Positions 43,113 through 54,971 are shown, numbered from the stretch's first letter. The stretch: DNA of 64,000 nucleotides from Beta vulgaris subsp. vulgaris (GCF_026745355.1 NC_079210.1:28278029-28342028); one strand, 5' to 3'. Made by a program: numbers and translations. Notes: generated by a model from the letters alone, not told the origin.

Positions 43113-43978
43113 TGTCCAGCTCCCCCGAGCCAGTGGCCCCGTCATGACCTTCGGGGAACCCAGTCGGACGCTGCACGTTCCGCACGACGACCCCCTAGTC
43201 ATCGAGCTCAAGGTAGCCAATACAAAGGGAAGAGGGTATTGGTGGATAGTGGGTCATCCGCTGTATATCACCCTTGACTGCCTCAAAAAGTTGAAGTACA
43301 CCGAACGGGATGTTACCCTGTGGCTCAGCGCTCATAGGCTTCGGGGGCAATCTGTCTCTCCCGGTCGGATCAATAAAATTACCCACTCGGATGGGTGAAA
43401 AGGGTAAGGGGAGAAGCCTACCGATCGACTTCTTGGTGGTAGACATCCCTTTGCCGTACAACATAATAATGGGAAGGCCCATGCTAAACAAAGCCAAGGC
43501 CGCCATCTCCACCTACCAACTCCTCTTGCAGTTTGAGACTGATGACGGAAGGTAGGAAAAATTCAAGGCGACCAACAGGCAGCAAGAGAGTGCTACGTGA
43601 ATAGCCTCAAGAATAACGACGTCCAAAAGGACCCGGACAACGACGTCCAAAAGGACTCGAAAAAAGAAAATACGAAGGGGGTCAGCCCTCAACCAGCCTC
43701 GGGGTGTACATAACTGAGAACCCCAAGCAATATGAACGCCTCAGCCAGCCGAGGTGACGAGAAGTCGCAATCGCCAGGACCCGGTCGGCCGTCAGGGTAG
43801 GCAAGGCCATGGACTCCCAAACAAGCAAGATATCATCCGAGTGCTCACGGATACCAAGATGTCTTTGCCTACGAGGCCACAGAATGCTGGGCTCGACCCA
43901 AAAATCATGTCATGAGCTTAACATCAAAGAAGGGTTCAGACCAATCAAACAAAGCCAGGCACCAAGGTCCTGAAAGAA
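43113..43978 (+). pseudogene. Tat aspartic protease region and linker
   Basis: An active-site motif VLVDSGSSA is at about 43,236-43,262 (Asp codon 43,245). The flap-side IDFLVVDIPLPYNIIMGRPM segment is at about 43,420-43,480. Frame changes separate them. From 43,556 to 43,978 the linker toward reverse transcriptase is broken by stops. The protease would cleave the gag-pol product. Confidence 0.85.
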
Positions 43979-45560
43979 ATGCCCAGCGCGCGGAGGTCAA
44001 GAAGCTGTCGAACGGGTTTCATTGAAGAATGTCAGTACTCGGAGTGGTTGGCCAACGTGGTATTGGTCAAAAAGCCGAGTGGGGCATGGCGAATGTGTGT
44101 CGATTTTACCGACTTAAACAAAGCCTGCCCAAAAGACAATCACCCTCTGCCAAAGATCGATAGACTGGTTGATTCGACGGCAAGGCACGCCCTTCTCAGC
44201 TTCATGGATGCAAATGCTGGCTATCATCAAATTCCATGGCCGAGAGAAGAAATAGGTTCATACGGCATTTATCACTCCTCAGGGTGTCTACTGCTATAAG
44301 ATGATGTCGTTCGGCCTCAAAAATGCAGGGGCTACATATCAGCGAACCGTCAACAAAATCTTCAGCGACCAGTTGGATCGGAACATCGAAGTATATGTTG
44401 ACGATATGATAGTCAAGAGCAAGGCCCAGTCGGATCACCCTGCGGATCTGAAAGAAACGTTGAGCACCCGAAGAAAATACTGAATGATGCTCAACCCCAA
44501 AAAATGTGTCTTCGGAGTTAAGGGGGGAAAGTGCCTCGGATTCTAGTGGATGAAAGAGAAGCCAACCCCCTCAATCGTCTCCGAAGATACCACTCGGCTT
44601 CCCGCCTAACGCTGCTTAGCGGCTCTCGGTCGATTCCTCTCCCGTCGGCTGATAAGAGCTTGTTGTTCTTCAAGGCCCTAAGCGAAAAGAGTTCGCATGG
44701 ACGATGAAGCGAGCAAGCCTTCACTCCCTCAAGAATCACTTGGCAACTTTGCCTAAGCTGATCTCCCCCTTGCCGGGGAACCCCTTCATTTACTTGCGTG
44801 TCGGACTACGTCTTAGCGCAGTCCTAATAGCCGAGCGAGAAGGAAAGCAACATCCTGTCTACTTCATAGCCATGCCTATAGGGGCCGATGCGAAGTACAA
44901 CGATGTCGAAAAAATGGTTTTTGCCTTAGTAATGGCGAGCCGGAAGCTCAAACCTTACTTCCAAGCACATCCCATCAAAGTCCTAACCGGACTGCCGCTC
45001 CGGAAGCTCATTGAAAATAGAAATCACTCGAGCCGGATGAGCGATTGGGCAGACCAGTTAGCAGACTTTGGGCTCGAATTCGAGCCACGAAGGGCAATCA
45101 AGGCCCAAGCACTCGCTGACTTCATCACTGAATGCGCAACTCGACCCCCGGTCGGTTCACAAGAGGAGTGGGAGTTGCTTGTTGATGGGCCATCCACAAA
45201 GAGTGGTTGTGGAGCAGGGCTGGTCATCAAGCCCCCGGTCGGGGAAAAATTTGAAATGCTGTTAAGTTCGAGTTTCTGGGATCTAACAATGAAGCCGAGT
45301 ATGAGGCCCTCATCCTCGGATTACAATTATGCATCCTAGCTGAAGCAACATCAGTCATAGCCAAGTCCGACTCACAACTCATTGTGGGTCAGATCTCTGA
45401 AGACTATGAGGCCAAGGAGGACAACATGAGAATTACTTGGCCAAAGCCCGAGCTGTCATTGGAAGGTTGTCCGGATTCCGGATTACCCACATTCCTCGCT
45501 CGAAAACCAGCAAGCTGATGCACTGGCTCGGATGGCTAGTTCTGCTGAAGGGTCGGCCCG
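43979..45560 (+). pseudogene. Tat reverse transcriptase with two RNase H regions
   Basis: RT motifs include WLANVVLVKKPSGAWRMCVD, FTDLNKACPKD, LLSFMDANAGYHQI, then, after a frame change at about 44,250, MSFGLKNAGATYQR and YVDDMIVKSK (YVDD at 44,394-44,405). A first RNase H-type region follows (GRPVYFIAMP-like; KYNDVEKMVFALVMASRKLK; DWADQLADFGLEF at about 45,045). A second begins with WELLVDGPSTKSGCGAGLVI at about 45,170, and its SDSQLIVGQI and QQADALARMA motifs run to about 45,540 in shifted frames. A second, acquired RNase H is a hallmark of Tat elements. Several stops and frame changes. Confidence 0.88.
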
Positions 45561-45599
45561 AGAACCATAGCTTGGAAGTATTGAAGAACCTAGCATAAA

Positions 45600-47047
45600 T
45601 GCCAAAGAGCAGCTCGTACTCAATCGTTCCTCGAACTGGATGGCGAAATTGTGGAGTACTTGCGAGAGGGACCTTACCCAGGATCCTAAAGAAGCCGACC
45701 GGGTCAAACATAAATCAGGTTGGTTCCTTTGGCATGAAAGGCAGCTCTATAAGAAGTCCTTCACCCATCCCCTCCTCAAGTGTATAACCCCCGAGGAAGG
45801 AGACTATGTCCTCCGGGAAATACAACAAGGAGCTTGCGGGAGCCATCAAAGGGGCAGAACGATAGCCGGAAAGGCATTAAGGGCAGGGTACTATTGGCCC
45901 ACTTTGAAGGCTGACGCCTCGGACTTAGTCCGGCGTGTCCCTCCTGCCAGATTCACTCGGACATACCAAGAGCACCTCCACTCCCCTCACCACCATTCAA
46001 GCGTTCTGCCTTCGACAAGTGGGCATGGACCTGCTCGGACCTTTCCCCCCAGCTTCTGGGCAAAGGAAGTTCCTAATTGTGGCTATTGATTACTTCACTA
46101 AGTGGACCGAAGCCGAACCGCTGGCATCAATTACTGACAAGCAGGTCCAACTGTTCATCTGGAGGAATATCATCACCCGGTTCGGAATTCCATGAGCCCT
46201 GGTGTCGGATAATGGCCGACAATTCAACAGCGGGCCGACTCGAGATTATTGTGCCCGGTTCGGCATTCAAACAAGGTTCTCGGTCGTCTCCCGCCCTCAG
46301 ACCAACGGGCAAGCCGAATCGGCCAACAAAATTGTCCTAAAGGGAATCAAGAAATCCCTTGATGCAGCTAAAGGGGCATGGGTAGACGACCTACCCGGAG
46401 TACTTTGGTCAGCCCGAACAACAGTGAAAGAAGCTACGGAGCACTCCCCTTTCGGCTTGGTCTATGGTAGCGAAGCTGTCCTTTCGGTCGAGGTGGGAAT
46501 CCCCTATCCTCGGATGATATTCTATGAGTTTGACCAAAACGAGGAAGAAAAACCCGTCAACTTAGACTTGTTGCCAGAAACACGAGGTAATGCTTTGCTG
46601 CAAGCCATCCGGTACAAGCAGAAAATCACAAGGCACTTTAATAGGCGGGTAAAGCCTCGGCCAATCAGCCTGGGCGACTGGGTCGTCCGAAAGGTGGAAG
46701 CCACCGGACTCTCCCATCTCAAAGGGAAGCTGGGAGCAAATTGGGATGGCCCTTACAAGGTTACAGAGGTCATCAAGCCAGGGACATTCCGACTCGAATC
46801 TCCCGAAGGGGTCCCCCTGGCTCGACCTTGGAACTTAGACAATCTCAAAAGATTCTATGTTAATTTCTTTTCGTTACTTGCAGTAGGGGCATGTTGTAAG
46901 GCCAGCACTACCTGGTCAGTTTTAGCTAGCAAATCCAATTGTAACTCGGACTTAACCAGTCCATGTATCAAGTCGGGTTTCTACCCCAGAAATGAAAAAG
47001 ACTTAGCCAGTCTTATTATTTTGATCAAAAAGGCAAACAAGACTTAA
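45600..47047 (+). pseudogene. Tat integrase
   Basis: A zinc-binding-type segment at 45,780-45,960 (HPLLKCITPEEGDYVLREI, GACGSHQRGRTIAGKALRAG, YYWPTL) precedes the DDE core: GMDLLGPFPPASGQRKFLIV at 46,020, then VSDNGRQFNSGPT at 46,202 and TNGQAESANKIVLKGIK at about 46,300. The C-terminal part has LGDWVVRKVEATGL and WNLDNLKRFYVN, typical of the end of Tat pol. A TGA at 46,194 interrupts the core and frame changes precede 45,930. Integrase inserts the cDNA; this copy is dead. Confidence 0.9.
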
Positions 47048-47217
47048 CCAGTCCATTGTCTATTAAATGTTGTGATATTGCAAATAACGAAAATTGTGTA
47101 ATAAACGACAAGTTGCAAAATAGTAGTTGTATTCCCATTGATCAAAAGTTTACAAAATACAGGGTCGAAAGCGAAAATCCAAAAAGCCAACAAGGCAAAA
47201 GCTAAGAAAATAAGATC

Positions 47218-49850
47218 CTAAGGCAGCTGGATGGAGGGGTCGGCCGCAGGTTGCTCGGCAGCAGGCTGCTCGGCAGTGATCTCCGGAGGCGGCTCGGTGC
47301 TCCCTCCTTCTTCGGCCTTCTTATCATCGTCATCATCCTCATCATCCGAGCTCGCCTCCTCGGCCATTAACCGGATCACAGCTGCCTCGCGCTCAGCTAG
47401 CTCCTGGTAGCGAGACCAAACCGAGTTCCAGTCAGCTGAGACAAGAGTGGCCAAGGCAACCCTGAGCTTGGAAGGCCTCGTCTTCGCCCATCTTGTGGAG
47501 GATTGGCCCACGTCAGCGCAGAAATCGGTGCAGGCATCCGAGGTCTGCCAGACTTTGAACCACTCCTCTTGAGAGCAGGAGACCGCGGCCTGGGCTTCCT
47601 TTAACTGAGCCTCGGCCATAGAAATTTTAAACTTAACCCTCTCCAAGTCACCTTCGATCCGGGTTACCTTGGCCTCGGCAGCAATCTTGGCCGATTCAGC
47701 ATTTCCCTTGGCCGTTGTCAGATTGGCCCTCTCCACCTTCCATTCTTCCTGCTCCTTCTGCCAGGCCTCCTCGCCCTTCCGGATCTTGTCCTCCGCCTCC
47801 TCCTGCCGTAGCTCGGCCAGCCGCTTCCCTCTTTGCTTGATAGAGCTCGTCAAAGTGCGTCCGACCGCTTCTTCAGATCCTGGACCTCTTGACCAAAGCA
47901 AGCCGTCCTCGGCCACCTTGGTCATTCGGATAGAAAACTGCCAAAAGAAACCAGTTGAAGGAACTGAGAAATAAAAGGCAAGTAAAGGCCAAAGTAAAAG
48001 AAAGTTACTTACGTCCATCCAGAGCGAAAAAGCTCGCTCGACTCGTTCCTCCCATTGACCTCATTGATATGATCTCGGTCGGTCTGGGTGCACAGGATCT
48101 CCAAGGCCTCGGAAATCCTTTTCTTCTTGTCCGCTTGGACTTGAGTAAAGGAACGGGCGCCTCGGACAGAGAACGCTCAGCCAAAGAAGGGTGGGAGGTC
48201 TCCGGTACATACCCCGGACTCCGGACGGGTTCGAAGTCCGAGGGGTGAACCGAGACGTGAGTATCCCCGCCTCCAGAATCGGGTCGAGGACGGTTTACCT
48301 CGTCAGAAGGCTCCTTCCGAGCCTTCTTCGCAGAAGCCTCCTTCTCGGCTCGGGCTTTGGCCAAAGCCTATTCTGTCAGCTCGACCCTCTCCTCGGCCCT
48401 CTCCTTGCGCTTCCTCGGCTTGGGGTTGGACGGGTCCTATAAAAACTCAAAAAGTTAGTAAGAATGTGCAAGGTAAGACCGAATCAGGCCGGATGAAAAA
48501 GTGCTTACCTTTGGCTTGGGGTTGATGATTTTATTGGCCTTCATCTCGGCCCTAATCCGAGCAGCTTTAAGGGCGCAGAAGTCAATCGCTCGGCCATCTC
48601 CTGGTCAGTTTCTTTTAGGAAGGCTAAAGAAGCTTCTGCAAAAGGAAAAAGACAGTTAGCAAAATACAGCAAATAAAGCAACAAAAACAAGTCAACCGGA
48701 CCCCCTCTTGCCGAATTACCCTTAGGGAAGGCCGGACTCAGGCCGAACGCTGCCAGGAAGTGCTCATTCTTGAACAACTTGCAGCTCGGGAGCCAATTCC
48801 CCGCTACAAAAACTTCACCACCATCCACTATTTTTGCCTCCAACTGCATGTAGATGCGCGCGCCCTCTTCCTCCGATAGCTCGGGCACTTTGAAGTTAAG
48901 GCAGTATTGGGTCGGCAGATGGAGGTACGATGGGATACCCCATTCTCCCCCATAATAGACAAAGGCAAACCTCGGCAAAACCCTTTTGAGAAGTGGGTAG
49001 GTCGAGGACGGTTCGGTAGCCTCGCGAGCCTGGAAGCACCACCAACCAGGTCCATGATCCCCGGCAGGCATCTCGAACAACTTGTACAAATGGCGCCAGA
49101 GGTGAGGTCGGTTAACACCGATAATATCACATATTACCTGGACCGCCAAAATTCCGCCCCAGGAGTTTGGAGATAGTTGACCCAAGCATAGATTATAGGC
49201 GTTCAATATGTCCTTCTCAAACTGGGTCAGCGGGAACCTCAAGCCCATCTCCATGGCTTTATAATAGAAGGCAGTGCATCTAGGCGGTGGGCTCAGAATG
49301 GTGTGGCTGGCATCGGGTCGGACCAACAAGTATGGGCCTTTATTTGGAATTTGGCCGCTTGGCCTCGGCATCCTCCAGCAGGCTTTATTAAAGAATGGAA
49401 GAGGAAATTTTGCTCCCGGACCGCCTTTGGGGTCGATTTCAGGATACGCAGCCGCCCTGACGTCGAAGCCTCGCCTTCTTCTCCCGCATAGTACCTAACT
49501 ACACCATCAGACAAATATTGTCTAAGTAACTCCTCGAAGAGGATAGGCCAGGGACACCTCCCAGGGTAGGGGATGGCACCCTCGGCCTCCTCCTCCTCGG
49601 CTTGCGAAGGAGTACTCGGGGGAAAGCGCCTCAGGCACAGCCGAGGGATCCGGGCAACTTATTAAAGTTGACACCAATACCATGCCCATACCCTCACTCC
49701 TCGGCTAAATTATAAAGAGGTGAGGAGGAGTGTCACTGACTCGGACGAACTCCCCATTATTTATCAACAGAAGGGGTCGGCCGATTTATATAAAAGAAAG
49801 AGAAGAAAAACTTAGCGAAAAAACAAACAAAAGCGTACCTGGTCGGACGA
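47218..49850 (-). pseudogene. Antisense four-exon gene of the Tat element (Transposase_28/'putative gypsy type transposon' family plus coiled coil)
   Basis: On the strand opposite to gag-pol, exons with clean GT-AG introns can be traced: about 49,700-48,720, 48,635-48,509, 48,436-48,015 and 47,963-47,218. The first codes FEELLRQYLSDGVVRYYAG, AMEMGLRFPLTQFEKDILNA, YNLCLGQLSPNSWGGI and WGIPSYLHLPTQYCLNFKVP, the core of the plant family annotated as putative gypsy-type transposon. The third is Lys/Glu-rich and then Pro/Ser-rich. The last is a long coiled coil (KRLAELRQEEAEDKIRKGEE, AEAKVTRIEGDLERVKFKI) with an acidic tail. A frame change lies in exon 2 and a TAG in exon 3. Function is unknown. 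Introns persist because the sense RNA that is reverse-transcribed carries them in unspliceable orientation. Confidence 0.8.
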
Positions 49851-49859
49851 AGAAGATGG

Positions 49860-49985
49860 AACCCGGACTTAGAGAGAAAGAGCTCTAAAAGTAGAGAGAG
49901 AAAGAGCAGAAAACTCAAATTTAGAGAGAGAGAGAATTGTAAAAGTGCAAAATCTCTCCCCTCTCTCCCTACTTATAGGCAAAAG
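49860..49985 (-). promoter_or_regulatory. Promoter and TC-rich leader of the antisense gene
   Basis: Read on minus, a CCTATAAGTAGG TATA box (49,972-49,978) is followed about 40 bases later by CTCTCTCTCTCT pyrimidine patches (49,935-49,860). A CAG/GTACGC donor-like site is near 49,838. This is the layout of a plant RNA polymerase II promoter with a leader intron. The third Tat element has the same arrangement on plus at 59,855-60,011. Confidence 0.65.
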
Positions 49986-50269
49986 TCCTCGGTTTCCGTG
50001 TCCCGCGTCAAATATGGACCGGGACCTGCTTTTCGCCACCTTAATGGGCCTCTCAGAGGCCCAAAACTTTAAAAGGACAGCTCCAAGGAATGTCAATCGT
50101 CACAAGAGTCATAAATGCCAGAAGTTGAATCGCCACCATGTTTTCAAGCACCCAATAATCCACCGTTGCCACGTGGCTTTTGGTTTCAAGAAACTATTAA
50201 GTTCACCAGCTCAAGATTCTAGTTCATCAGCTCAAGGTTACCAGCTCGGTCACTTCACCAGTGGTCCAA

Positions 50270-50850
50270 GCATCTTAGGCACCGGCTCGGACAAGCATGG
50301 GGCTCATTGGCCCCTCATCCGAGCCGCGTCCAACCAACTCGGCCCAAGGAGGCCTCCTCTTTGGTTGAGTAAATCTCCTAAGTCCCAGATTGACTTAGCG
50401 AGAGCAGGCACCGGCTCGGACAAGCATGGGGCTCATTGGCCCCTCATCCGAGCCGCGTCCAACCAACTCGGCCCAAGGAGGCTCTCCTCTTTGGTTGAGT
50501 AAATCTCCTAAGTCCCAGATTGACTTAGCGAGAGCAGGCACCGGCTCGGACAAGCATGGGGCTCATTGGCCCCTCATCCGAGCCGCGTCCAACCAACTCG
50601 GCCCAAGGAGGCTCTCCTCTTTGGTTGAGTAAATCTCCTAAGTCCCAGATTGACTTAGCGAGAGCAGGCACCGGCTCGGACAAGCATGGGGCTCATTGGC
50701 CCCTCATCCGAGCAGCGTCCAACCAACTCGGACCAAGGAAGCACTCCTCGATTGGTTTAGTAAATCTCCCAAGTCCCAGATTGACTTAGCAGAGCAACGG
50801 CGCTCGGACAAGCATGGGGCTCATTGGCCCCTAATCCGAGCCATGTACGA
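50270..50850 (+). repeat. 130-bp tandem repeat, four full copies and a partial
   Basis: The unit begins CACCGGCTCGGACAAGCATG and starts at 50,280, 50,409, 50,539 and 50,669, with a diverged fifth near 50,798. Copies are nearly identical except for single-base indels. It lies between the antisense promoter and the right LTR. Confidence 0.95.
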
Positions 50851-50869
50851 GCAATACCCTTCCTTTCCT

Positions 50870-51330
50870 CTACGGGACCGGGTCGGTGCATGCCTCCCCT
50901 CTCCTCCCAGAGACCGGGTCGGCACATATGTTTCCCCTCTCTCCTATGAGACCGGGTCGGCACGTAAGCTTCCCCTCTCCTCCCAGAGACCGGGTCGGTA
51001 CATACGCCTCCCCTCTCCTCTATGTGACCGGGTCGGCACGTAAGCTTCCCCTCTCCTCTATGAGACCGGGTCGGCACGCACGTTTCCCCTCCCCTCTATG
51101 AGACCGGGTCGGCGCATACGCCTCCCCTCTCCTCGAAGGGACCGGGTTGGCACGTGCCACCCCTCTCCTTGAAGAGACCGGTCGCACATGCCTCCCCTCT
51201 CCTCAAGGAGACTGGTCGGCACATGCCACCCCTCTCCTTGAAAGAACCGGGTCGGCACATGCCTCCCCTCTCCTCAAGGAGACTAGGTCGGCACATCACC
51301 CTTCTCCTCAAGGAGACCAGGTCAGTCTGG
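50870..51330 (+). repeat. About 37-bp tandem repeat, roughly 13 copies
   Basis: The unit GAGACCGGGTCGGCACGTAA plus GCTTCCCCTCTCCTC alternates two or three variants. From about 51,170 the copies lose single bases. Open frames on both strands here are artefacts. Confidence 0.92.
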
Positions 51331-51400
51331 CTCAGGGTGTCTAGTTCCGCCACGAACGGGAGACGCTTCAGCAAGGCCTCGATGTTTCCCATTCCTGGCG

Positions 51401-51795
51401 TGGCTAATTTTTGGCTTATTTCCTGGGCTAAGCCAGCCAGAACAATTCAAACCTAACAAAGCCTTAAGCCTCCAGAGGGCCCACCGTGATAGTGCCTCCC
51501 ACGTCTGCCCTCCAGCTGGCTACAGTTGGATATCCCAAGCACATAAATACTCAACCCCTCATCAATAGAAGTATTGAATTCTTACCTAACAAAGAGCATC
51601 TCTCTCTAGACTTTATCTCTCTAGCTTAATCACTGACTTGAGCGTCGGAGAGGTGATCCCGGAACAACCCCCGAGGCAGTCAAACCATTACTTTTGCAGG
51701 ATTCCGGCGTACGGACTTTGGACTCAGGACATTCAGATCTGACCCGGTATTCCCTAAGCAAAGGAATTAGCATCCTTAATTTATAGACAGAAACA
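51401..51795 (+). repeat. Right (3') LTR of the Tat element
   Basis: It matches 40,882-41,285 and ends ATAGACAGAAACA. The first half (to about 51,600) carries a dozen or so small deletions relative to the left copy, one of them in the TATA box (CACTATAAATAC became CACATAAATAC). The second half is nearly identical. Confidence 0.9.
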
Positions 51796-53931
51796 TATAA
51801 TATGTTATATCACATGAATTACATTGCTTTTTTTTTAGGGGAGGATTACACTAAATTAAGATTATTTCCTTTGAGAGGATATGAATACAAATTTTGGAAT
51901 TTCCCACTGATATACATGTACATTTCCATAATCCTAATGGTATACCTCAGTTTTTAAAATTTACACTTATATACCCGAACTTCATTAATGCTACAAACCA
52001 TGACTTTATAGGGAATATTCCAGTAAGTAGCGGAATATTCCTTTAGCTAATATATAAAAAAGGATTCAGCTCGGTTTTCGGGGATTTGCTTGCATGTCGA
52101 AAAATAAGTTCGGTCAAGGTTTTAGGTATCATTTTAGCTCTTGAGAGTTAAATATGAGATCGAAATCAATTTGCAAAAAACGACCAGATTTGCCTCTTTA
52201 GTGTTGTAGAAACATCTCGACTTGCGTGCATTTGTTTGCATGCCGAGAATAATAGTTCATTCAAGGTTTTGGGGGGTCATTTTAGTCCTTCAGGGTCAAA
52301 TTTGAGGTCAAAATTTGCAAAAAAAAAAATGATTAGATTCGCCTCGATTCGCATTCCGTAAACATCTTGATTTGTGTGAATGCAAAAACTAAAAAAAAAA
52401 ATTTTTTTAAAAAAGTCAAGCCTATGAAGATGAATGAAGATCGAATAATATGTGAATTTTATAAATTAAGGTATATCACTGGGATTAGGTGAAAGTATGG
52501 TATGCCAATGAAAATTTCTCCACAAATTTTATCATACATTAGGTATTGTGTGTATAGTAAAATCAAGGCTATTTTTTTTTTGCTAATGGCTCTTTTTAAA
52601 TAATTCATATAAGAAAAATTTATTAAAATGGAGAATTGTATAAGGGGAATAAATTCAAATATTTAGTATTCTCTCATTTTGTTTTCTCACAAATTATTAG
52701 AATAGGCGGTCTAATGTTAACAGAAAATTAGACGAACCTAAGACTGAATTTTTCTAACAAGCACATTCCGATTCACTCTAAACCAACACTATCCTAATCA
52801 TCCCTTCTCTTCTCTTTCCGTTTTTTTCTTAATTATCGAACTATAACATATAATTTCAAAAAACTAACTTAGTAGTCTTACCGAACCGATTAAACTAGTC
52901 ATTAAATGAATTCAACTACTCACTAAATGGATTAAAGAATATCATTGTTGAATAGATTAAACTGATCACGAAATAAATTAACATGGTCCCTAAATAAATT
53001 AAACTAGTTACTTTACAAAAAAACGGTAACATGTTACTTCTTAATATTGAGCTTGGACCGTACCTAATTTTAAATTGAAATCAAACAGTCTTTTACAAAA
53101 CCAACTGTTATTTTCTTTATTTTTGTTTTCTTTATTTTGGTTTTTGTTTAGAAAGGTCAACCATTCAATTGGACACTTGTATACGCATTCTCATGGCAAA
53201 TTTCTTCCTTCACTCGATCACGTCACCTAAAAAAAATTCTTTACTGGGACCTTAACAAATAACGGTCCTACTCATCATCTCTAAAAATACTCTTTGCACT
53301 TTCTGTCTTTTATCTGTTCTACAATTTTATTTATTTTTTTTATTTTTTTAATATGACTTACTATTTCTTTTTGGATAATTTAATATAAATTTTAATTTTC
53401 CTAACTTTTAACCATTAGTCTGCACTATCTCTTTCCAAATAAAATAATATCACTCGTACTATTTTATAATATTTAAATCAACAAATAGATTATATTAATT
53501 TATTACACCGATATGTAAATTACATATTGCATTAACTTGCAATTGGTTCTCCAATTTTCCATCCTTTTAAAAGGAATTCAACTTACTTAACTAAAAAAAT
53601 CAACATTTTTAATTTGAAATATTTTAAAAAACAATTATTTTTATTTCATAAGATCCCTTAATCTCAAATAAGGGATGATAAGTTTTTATATAAAACTATC
53701 TTATAATAAATTTATGATAACACCACCTAACACCATCACTTTCACACTTGACAAGTCAAAAAGAGTCACTTTATTAGTTTAAAAAAAAATAATTTTATCA
53801 CTTATAGTTACTTTAAAAATGTTTTTAGATACTATTTATAAGTATTTAAATAATTCTTACTCCCCAAATGAAGGTAAACCTAGATACGTACTTTCATAAT
53901 TTTACTTTTCATTTCTTTTTATAACTTGTGC
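51796..53931. other. AT-rich intergenic DNA with a 146-bp tandem duplication
   Basis: At 52,085-52,390 two diverged copies, offset by 146 bp, share TTGCATG(T/C)CGA, TCAAGGTTTT and CATTTTAG blocks. The rest is AT-rich with no open frame of note, no tRNA and no recognised element. Confidence 0.6.
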
Positions 53932-54191
53932 TCCCTCTATATTTTATTTTATCTTTCTCAATTAGAATCTTGATATTATTGACACTAAAGAGAATCTTTT
54001 AGATTGTTCTCAATATATTAGAAAAAATATAGTCATGTGGGAATTTGTTTGATTTGTCTCATTGAGTACTTAATTAATATTTAATTTTTATAATTTTTAT
54101 TAATATATAATGAAAGATATTTAATATAGAATAAGTGTATTGGCAAACGTGTAGAGTCAAAGTAAGAAAGTTAAAAAAATACAAAGAAAGT
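53932..54191. mobile_element. Degenerate Stowaway-type MITE
   Basis: The left end TGCTCCCTCTATATTTTATT and right end AATACAAAGAAAGTATTA, with interior words TAGTCATGTGGGAATTTGTT and TATTGGCAAACGTG, match the MITE at 29,700. The terminal repeats are decayed. Confidence 0.7.
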
Positions 54192-54484
54192 ATTAGTTAT
54201 GCTTAAAATATCATCGCACATATAGCGTGCAGAAAAAGCTAGTTCTTAAATAAAAGGAGTCACTAACTATAGCTTATTTTAAAACTGTCTTATATAAAAT
54301 TTTGTATTCCCAAAGTACCCAAACTATAATACGCAAACTATATACCAATATTACACAAATTGCCCGTGTGGTGTAATGAGAAAGAGTTGAATTAGTCTTC
54401 AACAAACTCTTAAAATTTTATAATAACCAGTCCAACACCCAAACAAACAACATCAGCAGCCATAGCCATACCATAACCAAAGTC

Positions 54485-54491
54485 TATAAAA
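54485..54491 (+). promoter_or_regulatory. TATA box of the small membrane protein gene
   Basis: TATAAAA lies 76 bases before the ATG at 54,567, in a position that would give a leader of about 45-50 bases. Confidence 0.65.
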
Positions 54492-54566
54492 AAACGAAAA
54501 TACTTTAGTAGCAATTTTTATCAAATTTGGAGGAGAGAGAAAATCTAAACCCATAAACCACAAATC

Positions 54567-54892
54567 ATGTGTTGCGGTGACGGAAATTGCAGGCCGTTAG
54601 GCTTCCTCTTGGGTCTTCCTTTCGCCTTCTTATGCCTCCTTATCTCTATTGTTGGCATTATTGTTTGGATAGTCGGGTAATTTTATTTTCTCTAAATTAA
54701 AATTTCAGTTGACAGTTTTTGGTGTTGATTTAATTTTGATGTTTCAAATTTGTTTTTTTTTTTGGCAGATTGACGTTGAGTTGCATATGTCCATGTTGTT
54801 TGTGTGTGACGGTGTTAGTGGAATTGGCACTTGAGTTGATTAAAGCTCCTATTCATGTCATGGAGTGGTTCACTTCTAAAATCCCTTGCTAA
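54567..54892 (+). CDS. Small cysteine-rich plant membrane protein, 77 aa, two exons
   Basis: Exon 1 (54,567-54,676) and exon 2 (54,769-54,892) join in phase across a 92-bp GT-AG intron with a T-rich 3' end. The product starts [20 protein letters not shown], continues as a hydrophobic membrane segment (about residues 11-40), has a CICPCCLCV cluster, then [18 protein letters not shown] and ends SKIPC. The order N-terminal Cys cluster, one long or two short membrane spans, second Cys cluster and amphipathic helix is that of a conserved family of tiny plant proteins; its function is not known to me. The clustered Cys residues could be lipid-modified (inference). There is no stop, no frame break, a TATA box 76 bases upstream and an AATAAA at 54,966. 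This looks like a live gene in a repeat-rich region. Confidence 0.88.
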
Positions 54893-54965
54893 TTTTAAAT
54901 TTCTTATGATTTTTTTGTTTGTTTTGTTGTAATTTCACATCTTTTTTGTATTTTGTGTAAATCTT

Positions 54966-54971
54966 AATAAA
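54966..54971 (+). terminator. Polyadenylation signal AATAAA
   Basis: AATAAATG lies 74 bases after the TAA stop, within T-rich DNA, a normal position for a plant near-upstream polyadenylation element. Confidence 0.6.

Larger units (their letters stand above)
40882..51795 (+). mobile_element. Tat-lineage Ty3/gypsy element with antisense gene, about 10.9 kb
   Basis: Left LTR 40,882-41,285, PBS at 41,289, gag, protease, RT, two RNase H regions and integrase on plus to about 46,860. An antisense intron-containing gene follows on minus (about 49,850-47,218), then two tandem-repeat blocks and the right LTR to 51,795. Flanks TATAG and TATAA are a likely five-base duplication with one mismatch. A second RNase H and extra antisense ORFs are known features of the Tat lineage. 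Many frameshifts and stops make it non-coding now, and the LTRs have diverged, so it is much older than the element at 617-6,739. Confidence 0.93.

Noticed and set aside
50757..51456. Pro/Arg-rich frames over the 37-bp repeats
   Set aside because: They are repeat-driven and open on both strands; no gene signals.
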